Source: Denitratimonas sp037478135
Lineage (GTDB): Bacteria > Pseudomonadota > Gammaproteobacteria > Xanthomonadales > Xanthomonadaceae
Assembly (NCBI RefSeq): GCF_037478135.1
Contig: NZ_JBBHDV010000006.1
Coordinates: 186,001-250,000, forward strand
Reading direction: 5' to 3'
Length of the DNA stretch: 64,000 nucleotides
Part shown: positions 28,598-37,308 of the stretch, one piece after another
How positions within the stretch are numbered: position 1 is the stretch's first letter
Layout of the letters: each line of letters begins with the position of its first letter
Made by a program: the position numbers and the translations under genes
Notes under the pieces: model-generated
What the model was told of the DNA's origin: nothing
The model's input: only the letters and a program-made list of their open reading frames with translations
The model's database searches: none

Positions 28598-29332
28598 ATG
28601 AGCGAGATTTCCCGTCCCAGCGGCCGGCGCGCCGACGAGCTGCGCCCGGTGCTGATCCAGCGCCACTACACCCGCCACGCCGAAGGTTCGGTGCTGGTCT
28701 GCTTCGGCGACACCCAGGTGCTGTGCACGGCCAGTGTCGAGAACCGGGTTCCCGGTTTCCTGCGCGGCAAGGGCGAAGGCTGGGTGACCGCCGAGTACGG
28801 CATGTTGCCGCGCGCCACGCATACCCGCAGCGACCGCGAGGCGGCGCGTGGCAAACAGGGCGGCCGCACGCTGGAAATCCAGCGCCTGATCGGCCGGTCG
28901 CTGCGCGCCTGTGTCGATCGCCGCGCGCTCGGCGAACGCACCATCACGCTGGATTGCGATGTGCTGCAGGCCGATGGCGGCACCCGCACCGCCGCGATCA
29001 CCGGCGCCTACGTGGCACTGCGCGATGCGGTGAACTGGCTGGTGCAGCGGCGCGAGATCGCCGCGTCGCCGGTGATCGGTTCGGTCGCGGCGGTATCGGT
29101 CGGTGTCTATCGCGGCGTGCCGGTGCTGGATCTGGACTATGCCGAGGATTCGGACTGCGATACCGACATGAACGTGGTGATGAACGACGGCGGCGGCTTC
29201 ATCGAATTGCAGGGCACCGCCGAAGGCCACGCCTTCCGCCGTGACGAACTGGACCTGCTGCTGAACCTGGCCAGCAAGGGCGCCGAAGAATTGTTCGCGG
29301 CACAGGCCGCGGCACTGGCATTGCAGCCATGA
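28598..29332 (+). CDS. rph: Ribonuclease PH
   Basis: Phosphorolytic 3'-5' exoribonuclease that trims tRNA 3' ends. The 244-residue length is full family size. Conserved parts include the opening RPSGRRADELRPV, the block GWVTAEYGMLPRATHTR, the phosphate-binding region GGRTLEIQRLIGRSLRA and DLDYAEDSDCDTDMNVVM. It overlaps rdgB by four bases (ATGA), so RNA processing and nucleotide sanitation are translationally coupled. Confidence 0.97.
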   Translation: MSEISRPSGRRADELRPVLIQRHYTRHAEGSVLVCFGDTQVLCTASVENRVPGFLRGKGEGWVTAEYGMLPRATHTRSDREAARGKQGGRTLEIQRLIGRSLRACVDRRALGERTITLDCDVLQADGGTRTAAITGAYVALRDAVNWLVQRREIAASPVIGSVAAVSVGVYRGVPVLDLDYAEDSDCDTDMNVVMNDGGGFIELQGTAEGHAFRRDELDLLLNLASKGAEELFAAQAAALALQP

Positions 29333-29925
29333 AACTGATCCTGGCCAGCCACAACACCGGCAAGCTGGCCGAGTTCCAGCAACTGCTCGGCGGGCATGGC
29401 ATCCAGGTCGTGCCGCAGGCCGCGCTCGGCATTCCCGACATCGAGGAAACCGGCCTGAGCTTTGCCGAAAACGCCTTGCTGAAAGCGCGCCACGCCTCGC
29501 AGCTGGGCGGAATGCCGGCGCTGGCCGATGATTCCGGCCTCTGCGTGGATGCACTCGGCGGCGCGCCGGGCCTGTTTTCGGCACGCTACGCCGGCAGCGA
29601 TGGCGATGCCCAGGCCAACATCCTGAAACTGCTCGACGCGCTGGAACAGATTCCCGAAGACCACCGCCAGGCCCACTTCCATTGCACGCTGGCGCTGCTG
29701 CGCCATCCCGCCGACCCGGCCCCGCTATTGTGCGAAGGCCGCTGGCACGGCCGCATCCTGCACGAGCCGCGCGGCGAGGACGGTTTCGGCTACGACCCGG
29801 TGTTCTTCGATGACGCCAGCGGTTGCAGCGCGGCCGAACTTTCGCGCGAGGAAAAGGCCGCCGTCAGTCATCGCGGCCAGGCCATACGGCAATTGCTCAT
29901 AATGCTGGCGCGACATCCGCTCTAA
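29329..29925 (+). CDS. rdgB: dITP/XTP pyrophosphatase (HAM1 family)
   Basis: Hydrolyses non-canonical purine triphosphates (dITP, XTP) to the monophosphate and PPi, protecting DNA. It has 198 residues. Conserved parts are ILASHNTGKLAEFQ at the N-terminus, ETGLSFAENALLKARHA, ADDSGLCVDALGGAPGLFSARYAG and GFGYDPVFF. Its start overlaps the rph stop, and purC follows after 31 bases, probably on the same transcript. Confidence 0.96.
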   Translation: MKLILASHNTGKLAEFQQLLGGHGIQVVPQAALGIPDIEETGLSFAENALLKARHASQLGGMPALADDSGLCVDALGGAPGLFSARYAGSDGDAQANILKLLDALEQIPEDHRQAHFHCTLALLRHPADPAPLLCEGRWHGRILHEPRGEDGFGYDPVFFDDASGCSAAELSREEKAAVSHRGQAIRQLLIMLARHPL

Positions 29926-29956
29926 ACTATCGCGCCCTGCCCTTCCGGAATCCGCC

Positions 29957-30853
29957 GTGTCCACCACGCTGCACACCTCGCACCTGCCCGGCCTGCCGCT
30001 GCTGCATCAGGGCAAGGTGCGCGACATCTACGGCCTGCCCGGCAACAGCCTGCTGATGGTCGCCACCGACCGCATTTCCGCGTTCGACGTGATCCTGCCG
30101 GACCCGGTGCCGGGCAAGGGCGAGATGCTGACCCGGATGTCCAACTTCTGGTTCGCGCGCACCGCCCACCTGATTCCCAACCACCTGCTCGGCACCCCGG
30201 TGGAACAGGTGCTGCCGCGCGGCGTGGACCCGACGCCCTATGTGCAGCGCAGCGTCGTGGTGAAGCGCCTGACGCCGCTGCCGGTGGAAGCCATCGCGCG
30301 CGGCTACCTGATCGGCTCGGGCTGGAAGAATTACCAGGCCAACGGTACGGTCTGCGGCATCTCGCTGCCAGCCGGTCTGCGCCAGGCCGAACAATTGCCC
30401 GAAGCGATCTTCACCCCGTCCACCAAGGCCGCGATCGGCGATCACGACGAGAACATTTCGTTCGACCGGATGATTGAACTGGTCGGTGCCGACCTGGCCG
30501 AACAGGTGCGCGCCGCGACGCTGGCAATCTACCGCTACGCCGCCGAATACGCTGCGCAGCGCGGCATCCTGATCGCCGACACCAAGCTGGAATTCGGACT
30601 GGACGAGGACAACCGCCTGCACGTCATGGACGAAATGCTGACGCCGGATTCCTCGCGCTTCTGGCCGGCCGACGAATACCGCGTCGGCAGCAGCCCGCCC
30701 AGCTACGACAAGCAGTTCGTGCGCGACTATCTGGAAACGCTGGACTGGAACAAGACCGCCCCCGGCCCGACCCTGCCGGTCGCGGTGATCGCCGGCACCG
30801 TGGAGCGTTATGCCGAGGCGTTGCGGCGCCTGACCGCCGACGTGCCAGGCTGA
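29957..30853 (+). CDS. purC: Phosphoribosylaminoimidazole-succinocarboxamide synthase
   Basis: SAICAR synthase of purine biosynthesis: joins CAIR with aspartate using ATP. The 298-residue length fits the longer Ade1-like subgroup rather than the 237-residue E. coli form. Conserved parts are GKVRDIYGLP, VATDRISAFDVILPDP, the VEAIARGYLIGSGWKNYQ block and ADTKLEFGLDEDN. The start is GTG. It follows rdgB by 31 bases. Confidence 0.96.
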   Translation: MSTTLHTSHLPGLPLLHQGKVRDIYGLPGNSLLMVATDRISAFDVILPDPVPGKGEMLTRMSNFWFARTAHLIPNHLLGTPVEQVLPRGVDPTPYVQRSVVVKRLTPLPVEAIARGYLIGSGWKNYQANGTVCGISLPAGLRQAEQLPEAIFTPSTKAAIGDHDENISFDRMIELVGADLAEQVRAATLAIYRYAAEYAAQRGILIADTKLEFGLDEDNRLHVMDEMLTPDSSRFWPADEYRVGSSPPSYDKQFVRDYLETLDWNKTAPGPTLPVAVIAGTVERYAEALRRLTADVPG

Positions 30854-31049
30854 CCGGTTCCGATACTTCACCACCCGTTCCGCCCCCGAACGGCAGGCGG
30901 AAAGGACATCGGCGCGATCACTACCGGCCTTTCATCACCAGCGGAATCCATCCTTTCGCTGCTGCATACCCGTCGCCCTCCCGGATGGCCACACAACGAC
31001 AACCCCGGCTCCGTCCACGCCCGTGGCGGAGTGGCAGGAATCCACACCC

Positions 31050-31937
31050 ATGCCCCGCCTCCACCTGCTGTTGATCCTGACCATCTGCGTGGTCTGGGCA
31101 ATCAACTTCCTGACCTCGGCGATCTCGCTGCGCGAACTGCCGCCGCTGTTGTTTGCCGCCTTGCGCCTGCTGCCGCTGATCCTGCTGTTGTTGCCGTGGA
31201 TGCGCTGGCCCACATGTGCGCAATGGCCGCGATTGGCGGTGGTGGCGCTGTGCAATGGCGCGCTGCATTTCGGGCTGAATTTCTGGGCACTGAAGGAAGC
31301 CGGCAACCTGGCCTCGCCGGCGATCGTGCTGCAAAGCTACATCCCGATGACCACGGTGCTGGCGGTGCTGTTTCTGCGCGAGAAGATCGGCTGGCGCACC
31401 TGGACCGGGGTCAGCGTCAGCTTTGCCGGGGTGCTGGTGCTGGGCTTTGATCCAATCGTGCTGGATGCTCCATTCGCGCTGATGCTGATGCTGCTGTCGG
31501 CGTTTTCACTGGCCGTGGGCACGGTGACGATGCGTGGCCTGACCGGGATGCACCCGATCGGCATGCAGGGCTGGGTGGCGCTGATCGCGGTGGGGCCGTT
31601 GCTGGCCTGGAGCTTGCTGTCCGAACAGAACCATTGGCTGGCGATCACGCAGGCGTCGCCGATGGCATGGCTGGGCGTGGCCTGGGCCGCGCTGGCGGCC
31701 TCGGTGCTGGGCCACAGCCTGTTCTACTGGCTGGTGCAGCGCCATCCGGTTTCCACGCTGACGCCCTATCTACTGCTGACCCCGGTGTTCGCGGTGGCGC
31801 TGGGCATCGCCTTCTGGGGCGACCGCCCCGGCCCACGCCTCTACATCGGCGGCGCGATGGTGCTGGGCGGCGTGTTCTTCATCGCACTGCGCGCCAGGAC
31901 ACGCGCACGGAAATTGCCGGAGCCGGCGGAGATTTGA
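31050..31937 (+). CDS. EamA family (DMT) transporter
   Basis: A 295-residue inner-membrane protein with about ten helices in two EamA repeats (about 5-135 and 145-285). Typical wording includes WAINFLTSAISLRELPPLLFAALRL and the second-repeat WLGVAWAALAASVLGHSLFYWLVQRHPVSTLTP. It exports or exchanges a small metabolite, unknown here. The ATG at 31050 follows CAGGAA and begins directly with the first helix; an earlier in-frame start adds only nine residues. Confidence 0.85.
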   Translation: MPRLHLLLILTICVVWAINFLTSAISLRELPPLLFAALRLLPLILLLLPWMRWPTCAQWPRLAVVALCNGALHFGLNFWALKEAGNLASPAIVLQSYIPMTTVLAVLFLREKIGWRTWTGVSVSFAGVLVLGFDPIVLDAPFALMLMLLSAFSLAVGTVTMRGLTGMHPIGMQGWVALIAVGPLLAWSLLSEQNHWLAITQASPMAWLGVAWAALAASVLGHSLFYWLVQRHPVSTLTPYLLLTPVFAVALGIAFWGDRPGPRLYIGGAMVLGGVFFIALRARTRARKLPEPAEI

Positions 31938-32060
31938 GTGCCATCCGGCCCGATGCCACCACTGCGGCAATCAATGCCGCATACGGTCGCGGTCAATGCA
32001 TGAACGCCGTAGCGCGGCGGGACCTCATGTTTCGCGCTTGACGATTGCGGGCGGCCGGGA

Positions 32061-32092
32061 CGCGACACGGCAGCCGAAGCTGCCGTGTCGCG
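32061..32092 (-). terminator. UUCG-loop hairpin terminator after the RND transporter
   Basis: A 14-pair perfect stem (CGCGACACGGCAGC and its complement) closes on CGAA. On the minus strand the loop becomes C(UUCG)G, the exceptionally stable tetraloop. It lies 23 bases past the RND transporter stop codon. There is no long U-run. It may also end EamA transcripts coming from the other side. Confidence 0.7.
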
Positions 32093-32114
32093 TGCTGCAT
32101 TCACATTCAACCAC

Positions 32115-34610
32115 TCACAGCTGCGGCTTGAAGGTGTCCTTTTCTCCCGGGCGCAGCAGCCAGCGGCACAGGGCCGGCAGGAAGATGATGGCGGCGATCA
32201 TGTTCACCACGAACATGAAGGTCAGCATCACGCCCATATCGGCCTGGAACTTCAGATCCGAGAAGATCCACATCGCCACGCCGACGGCCAGTGTCAGTGC
32301 GGTGTAGAAGATCGCGATGCCGGTGGTTTTCAAGGCGATGAAGTAGGACTCGGAAACGGTCTTGCCGGCGCGCAGCGATTCACGCATGCGGGCGAAGATG
32401 TAGATCGCGTAGTCCACGCCGATGCCGACACCCAGCGCCACCACGGTCAGGGTGTTGACCTTCATGCCGATGTCCAGCTCCACCATCAGCGAGTGGCCCA
32501 GCTCGGTCACCAGCACCAGCGGCAACACGATGCACAGCGCCGCCAGCGGGTTGCGGAAGCTGATCAGGCACATCAGGAACACCGCGCCGTACAGAAACAG
32601 CAGCATGCGCGATTCCACCGCGCGCACGGTGTCGTTGGTGGCTGCGGCCACGCCGATGTTGCCGGTGGCAAGGCGCAGGTTGACGGCGTCGGACTGCAGG
32701 TCCTCGCCGTTCATTTCGGCCTCGCGGGCCTGTTCGGCCAGTTGCTCGCGCAGGTTCACGCCTTCATGCCAGGCATTGTTTTCCTCGCGGAACTGCTTCA
32801 CCGCGTCGATCACCCGGTCGATGGTCTCGGCCCGGTGGTCAGCCAGGAATGCGGTGATCGGCATCGCCGAGCAGTCCGCGTTCAACAGGCCCGAATCGGT
32901 TTCAAAACCCTGCGTGGCCAGACGCAGCGAGTCGGCATCACGCGGCAGCACGCGCCATTTGATCGCGCCGTCATTCCAGCCGGCGTTGACGATCTTGGCC
33001 GCCATCGGCAGCGTGATGACCTGCTGCACGCCCGGCACATTGGCCAGATGCCAGGCGAAACGGTCGATCAGCTCCATCGTCGGATAGCTGAGCGTGCAGG
33101 CATCCGGGCGCGCCTCGGCGATGACGTTGAGGATGTCCACGCCGAGCGCGAATTTCTCGGTGATGGCGCGCGCGTCCTGGTTGTAGCGCGCTTCCGGGCG
33201 CAGCTCGGCCACGCCTTCCTGCGCATCGCCGATCATCACCTTGTCGCCGTGCTGTTCGGCGAACCACCAGGTGGTGAAGCCGATCAGGATCAGGATCGCG
33301 GCTGGCAACGGCTTGCTGAAGCGGGTCAGCGCGGCCCAGATGCGGTCAAAGCGGGTCAACTGGCGCAGGCGGTATTCGCGCTTGCGTTCCATGTTGCGCA
33401 GCCGGGTGTAGGACAGCAGCACCGGCAGCAGCACGAGGTTGGTCAGGATCGTCAGCGCCACGCCGACGGTGGCGGTGATCGCCAGCTCGAAGATGATCCG
33501 GATCGGGATCATCAGGATCGTGGCAAAGCCGATGCAGCCGGCGATCAGTGCCACCGAGCCGGGCACCAGCAGCATCCGGAACGACAGCTTCGCGGCGGTC
33601 AGCGGGTCCACGCCCTTGCGCGCGCGCAGTTCATCCACGGTGCCGTCTTCCAGCCCGCCGAAGAACAGTTCGCCGCGGAAGCGGTTGATCATCTGCTCGC
33701 CGTGGCTGACCGCAATCGCGAAGATCAGGAACGGGGTCAGCATGTTCATCGGATCGATGCCGAAGCCCATCAGGCGCAGCGCGCCCAGCATCCAGACCAC
33801 GGCGACCAGCGAGGCGAACACGGTCAGGCTGGCGAGCTTGGCCGAGGTCGAATACAGGAACAGCAGCAGCCAGGTGAAGGCGATGGTCAGGAAGAAGAAC
33901 ACGATCACCGAGCGCGCGCCGTCACTGATGTCGCCCACCATCTTGGCAAAACCGATGATGTGCACATCGTAGCCTTGCGCCTCATAGGTACCGCGCAGTG
34001 CCTCGAACTGGTCGGCGATGGCCTGGTAATCGAGCTTGTTGGTATCGGTTTCGGGCACCAGATCGGCCCAGATCATCGCCCCGGACCAGTCCTTGGCCAC
34101 CAGCCGGCCGACAATGCCGGCCTTGACGATGTTGCCGCGGATGGTTTCAAAATCCTCTTCGCTGGCATGGCTGGCGGAAAATTCGGACGGAATCACGTTG
34201 CCGCCGGCAAAACCGTCCTCGACCACTTCCACGAAGCGCACATTCGGGGTGAACAGCGAACGCACCCGCGCGTTGTCGGTGGCCTCGATCGCCATCACGT
34301 CGGAGGTCAGGCCTTCCAGCGCGGTGAAGAAGCCCGGCTCGAACATTTCCCCGTCGCGCGCCATCAGCGCCACCAGCACGCGGTTGGCACCGCCGAAATC
34401 CGCCTCGTAATCGAGGAAGGTCTGCATGTACTCGTGTTCGAGTGGAATCTGCTTCTTGAAGCCGGCATCCACCCGCAGCTGGCTAGCCAGCACCAGCGCG
34501 ATCACGGTGATCGCCGCGAACAGCACCAGCACCACCGGACGGGCTCCAAAAATCAGCTTTTCCAAGGCCCGTGTGATGGGTCCGGCTTCGACATTGCCGC
34601 CATGCGCCAT
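32115..34610 (-). CDS. RND/MMPL family inner-membrane transporter
   Basis: An 831-residue RND-superfamily protein of the MMPL/HpnN-like type, with two repeats, each made of one helix, a large periplasmic loop and five helices. Helix 1 is at about 25-43, the first bundle at about 235-400 and the second from about 640 to 815. FAIAVSHGEQMINRFRGE and GVGIGVDYAIYIFARMRE are the paired helix-4 motifs where proton-relay acids sit. No adaptor or TolC-type gene is nearby. It follows the YCF48-like gene by 15 bases, and GGGGAAACAATC precedes the ATG. It probably moves a lipid or hydrophobic compound out of the inner membrane. Confidence 0.88.
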   Translation of the reverse strand: MAHGGNVEAGPITRALEKLIFGARPVVLVLFAAITVIALVLASQLRVDAGFKKQIPLEHEYMQTFLDYEADFGGANRVLVALMARDGEMFEPGFFTALEGLTSDVMAIEATDNARVRSLFTPNVRFVEVVEDGFAGGNVIPSEFSASHASEEDFETIRGNIVKAGIVGRLVAKDWSGAMIWADLVPETDTNKLDYQAIADQFEALRGTYEAQGYDVHIIGFAKMVGDISDGARSVIVFFFLTIAFTWLLLFLYSTSAKLASLTVFASLVAVVWMLGALRLMGFGIDPMNMLTPFLIFAIAVSHGEQMINRFRGELFFGGLEDGTVDELRARKGVDPLTAAKLSFRMLLVPGSVALIAGCIGFATILMIPIRIIFELAITATVGVALTILTNLVLLPVLLSYTRLRNMERKREYRLRQLTRFDRIWAALTRFSKPLPAAILILIGFTTWWFAEQHGDKVMIGDAQEGVAELRPEARYNQDARAITEKFALGVDILNVIAEARPDACTLSYPTMELIDRFAWHLANVPGVQQVITLPMAAKIVNAGWNDGAIKWRVLPRDADSLRLATQGFETDSGLLNADCSAMPITAFLADHRAETIDRVIDAVKQFREENNAWHEGVNLREQLAEQAREAEMNGEDLQSDAVNLRLATGNIGVAAATNDTVRAVESRMLLFLYGAVFLMCLISFRNPLAALCIVLPLVLVTELGHSLMVELDIGMKVNTLTVVALGVGIGVDYAIYIFARMRESLRAGKTVSESYFIALKTTGIAIFYTALTLAVGVAMWIFSDLKFQADMGVMLTFMFVVNMIAAIIFLPALCRWLLRPGEKDTFKPQL

Positions 34611-34625
34611 GATTGTTTCCCCTGT

Positions 34626-35753
34626 TTACTGGTTGCGTGGCGTGAACTGGTCGACGCCCTTGTCACCGGACACCACCAGACTGCGGTTCGGGCGCACGAT
34701 GACGCCGGCCAGCACCGGTGTTTCCTGGTTGGCATTGGTATGGATCTGCACCTTCGGCGGCGCATCGCTGGCGCTGCGCGTGACCACGATGCCGTTGGCG
34801 CCGACCAGCGCGAATCCACCATCGCCCCAGCCGGCGCCGCCCATCAGGCTCAGATCGGTATCGGCATCGATCTGGTCCCAGCTGTCGCCCAGATCGCGGC
34901 TTTCATAGATATTGCCGCGCATGCCGAAGGTGACGACGTGGTCACCTTCGTAACCGATCACGCCGAACATCGAACCGCCGTAAGGCAGTTGCAGGCGCTC
35001 CCAGCTGCTGCCGCCGTCGCGCGAGCGGTAGGCCGCGCCACGCTCGCCGACGATCACCAGTGCTCCGGAGCCGGTGCGGGTGATGGCATTGAAATGTGGT
35101 TCGGATTCTTCATCCAGCATCAGGTCTTCGTCCGACAGGGTCCAGCTGTCGTCGTCACCGATGTCCTCGTCATCGAAGGCGGATTCGCCGGCATCATCTT
35201 CCGCCAGCACGCCCTCGGTCGACACGAACCGCCAGTTGGCTCCGCCATCGTCGGTGCGCAGCAGCAGCGCATAGGCGCCTATCGCGAAACCGCGCTGCGC
35301 ATCGAGCATCAGCACGTCCAGCAGCGGCACGCCCTGGTGCGGGTCGAACACCGCATCCGGGCTGGTGTCCAGCACATCGCTGCGTTGCAGGGTCCAGCTC
35401 AGGCCGCCATCACGGCTGGCGATGATGGTGCCGTCGTGACCGACCGCCCAGACGGAATCGCCGACCGCATCGACCGCAGTCAATGTGGCGCGGGTGGGCA
35501 CCTGCTCCACCTGGCGCCAGTCGCTGCGGCTTTCCGATACCAGCACATGGCCGCGCTCGCCCACGGCGACCGCGCGCGAGGCCGCTTCGGTCAGGCCCAG
35601 AATCAGGCTCTGCCGGGGCACCAGCGGCAGCACTTCGCTGTACTGCACCGATGCATCCGGCGCCGGTGCCTGCTGCGCCAGCGCCGGCAACGCGGTGGCG
35701 GCGGCCAGGAAAAACACGGCGGCCTTGCGACGCACAATCGCATTGGAATGCAT
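34626..35753 (-). CDS. YCF48/BNR-repeat beta-propeller protein with acidic insert
   Basis: A 375-residue exported protein. A signal peptide lies at about 1-27 (ALPALAQ), followed by BNR/YCF48-type repeats: SRDGGLSWTLQRSD, RTDDGGANWRFVS, SRDGGSSWERLQLP and SRDLGDSWDQID. Together they should form a periplasmic beta-propeller like the Ycf48 assembly factor. A strongly acidic insert at about 180-216 (DDEDIGDDDSW, SDEDLMLDEESE) interrupts the repeats. It pairs with the RND gene 15 bases downstream. GGGGAGGACGATCC before the ATG at 35753 fixes the start. A role in assembling or gating the transporter is a guess. Confidence 0.8.
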   Translation of the reverse strand: MHSNAIVRRKAAVFFLAAATALPALAQQAPAPDASVQYSEVLPLVPRQSLILGLTEAASRAVAVGERGHVLVSESRSDWRQVEQVPTRATLTAVDAVGDSVWAVGHDGTIIASRDGGLSWTLQRSDVLDTSPDAVFDPHQGVPLLDVLMLDAQRGFAIGAYALLLRTDDGGANWRFVSTEGVLAEDDAGESAFDDEDIGDDDSWTLSDEDLMLDEESEPHFNAITRTGSGALVIVGERGAAYRSRDGGSSWERLQLPYGGSMFGVIGYEGDHVVTFGMRGNIYESRDLGDSWDQIDADTDLSLMGGAGWGDGGFALVGANGIVVTRSASDAPPKVQIHTNANQETPVLAGVIVRPNRSLVVSGDKGVDQFTPRNQ

Positions 35754-35873
35754 GGATCGTCCTCCCCTTGGATATCGCCGCACCACAGTATCGGTGCGTT
35801 TCATCGCATGTTGCCGCGCCTTGCATGGATCGGGCAAGCATCACGCGGCGACGATTTCATGTTGCTGGAAAGA

Positions 35874-35906
35874 CCGTCAGCCGCGCCTTGCGGTCGCGGC
35901 TGACGG
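35874..35906 (-). terminator. Hairpin between DUF1329 and YCF48-like genes
   Basis: A 12-pair perfect stem (CCGTCAGCCGCG / CGCGGCTGACGG) with a nine-base loop lies just past the DUF1329 stop; TCTTTCC follows on the minus strand. It probably ends or attenuates the lipase-DUF1302-DUF1329 transcript before the YCF48-RND pair. Confidence 0.65.
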
Positions 35907-35927
35907 GAAATCACCTGCCTGCCAGGA

Positions 35928-37289
35928 TCAACGTACGCCGCGGGTACGCAGGGCCTGCGGGGTGTAGTTTTCCAGCGAGGACTGGTACGAGTAGTCCGGC
36001 GGCGTGTCCTGGTTGTCCACGCCCGTGGCCAGATAGCGGCCGGACTGGAGATCGTGGTGGTTCTCCATCGTGGTCCAGAACACCGGCACCTCGTAGTAGT
36101 TGATCGACGGCGCCTCGGAATAACGCCAGACCTCGCCCTGGGCGTTGTAGTGGTCCATGATCAGGATCTGCCAGCTGTCCTCGTCGACATAGAAGGTGCG
36201 GCGCGGATTGATATGACGCTTGCCCGGCTTGAGCGTGGCCTCGACCACCCAGACGCGGTGCAGCTCATAGCGCAGATAGTCCGGATCGATATGGCCGGGC
36301 TTGATCATGTCCGACACACGCGACTTGTCGCTGTGCGCCTTGTAGGAGTTGTACGGCACGTACATTTCCTGCTTGCCCACCAGCTTGAAGTCGTAGCGGT
36401 CGTGCGAGCCGTTGAACATGTCGGTCATGTCCGAAGTGCGCAGGCCATCGGCCGCGGTGCCTGGGTTGTCATAGGCCACGTTCGGCGCCAGTCGCACGCG
36501 ACGCTGGCCGGGGTTGTAGACCCACGCCTTGCGCGGCTGCACCGACTGGTTGAGGCTTTCGTGCACCAGCAGCACCTGGCCGGCCAGACGCGCCGGCGCT
36601 TCCACCGACTGGTAGAAGTACAGCAGGATGTTGTTGATGTCGTCGATGGTGTTGCCGGGCTTGTAGTACAGGCCCATGAACTCCTCGCGGATCTTCACCA
36701 GGTTGTACTGGCCGTTGGCGGTCACCGGTGCAAGATTGGTCCAGCGCGCCGCGCTGACGCCCTTGTACTTCATCTTGTGGTTCCAGATGACCTCGGCACC
36801 GTTCTGCGGAATCGGGAACGGGATGCCCTCGGCGGCATCGAGCACACCGTCCTGGTCATCGGTCAGGCGCGCCGTGGTGGCGTTCTTGATCGTGTATTCG
36901 TAGGTGCGCTGCGGGAACGAAGCCGAGCGGCGGGTCGGGTAGATGTCCATCCGGAAGGTCGGATAACGCGCGAACATCGCCTTCTGGCCTTCGGTCAGCT
37001 TGTCGGCGTGCTCGCGGTAGTTGTCCGGCGTGATGGCGAACTTGACCGCATCGGATGCGAACGGATCCGGATGGAACATGCCCTGGCTGTAGCCGGACGG
37101 CGGCGTGGTGATGCCGCCTTCCCAGGCCGGGATCGTACCTTCGGCGTTGCCGGCGGCGGTGGCGCCCACCGCGGTCAGCTCCTTGCCGAGCCGGGCGGCC
37201 TGTTCGGCGCTGACGGCTGCCATCGCCGGGCCGGCCCCCAGGGCCAGTCCGATCAGTACAGCCAAGGTCGTTTGGTTGCGGGAAATCAT
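35928..37289 (-). CDS. DUF1329 periplasmic protein
   Basis: A 453-residue exported protein with a signal peptide at about 1-24 (GPAMA) and a DUF1329 domain over nearly the whole length: EGTIPAWEGGI, YPTRRSASFP, LYYKPGNTIDDI, the block RKAWVYNPGQRRVRLAPN and WRYSEAPSINYYEVPV. The family belongs, as I recall, to the LolA/LolB-like clan of periplasmic lipid-carrier folds. It follows the DUF1302 gene by 19 bases, and AAGGAG precedes the ATG at 37289. The likely role is carrying a hydrophobic ligand between membranes. Confidence 0.87.
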   Translation of the reverse strand: MISRNQTTLAVLIGLALGAGPAMAAVSAEQAARLGKELTAVGATAAGNAEGTIPAWEGGITTPPSGYSQGMFHPDPFASDAVKFAITPDNYREHADKLTEGQKAMFARYPTFRMDIYPTRRSASFPQRTYEYTIKNATTARLTDDQDGVLDAAEGIPFPIPQNGAEVIWNHKMKYKGVSAARWTNLAPVTANGQYNLVKIREEFMGLYYKPGNTIDDINNILLYFYQSVEAPARLAGQVLLVHESLNQSVQPRKAWVYNPGQRRVRLAPNVAYDNPGTAADGLRTSDMTDMFNGSHDRYDFKLVGKQEMYVPYNSYKAHSDKSRVSDMIKPGHIDPDYLRYELHRVWVVEATLKPGKRHINPRRTFYVDEDSWQILIMDHYNAQGEVWRYSEAPSINYYEVPVFWTTMENHHDLQSGRYLATGVDNQDTPPDYSYQSSLENYTPQALRTRGVR

Positions 37290-37308
37290 GTAGTGCTCCT
37301 TGACTGCG

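Noticed and set aside
31010..31050. tRNA-Ser-like wording (GTGGCGGAGTGGCAGG) before the EamA gene
   Set aside because: No acceptor stem, anticodon loop or T-loop can be folded around it.
32085..35903. A 1272-codon open frame antisense to the RND and YCF48-like genes
   Set aside because: Low-complexity His/Gln/Arg/Val composition and no motif or ribosome binding site; the opposite-strand genes have clear domains.
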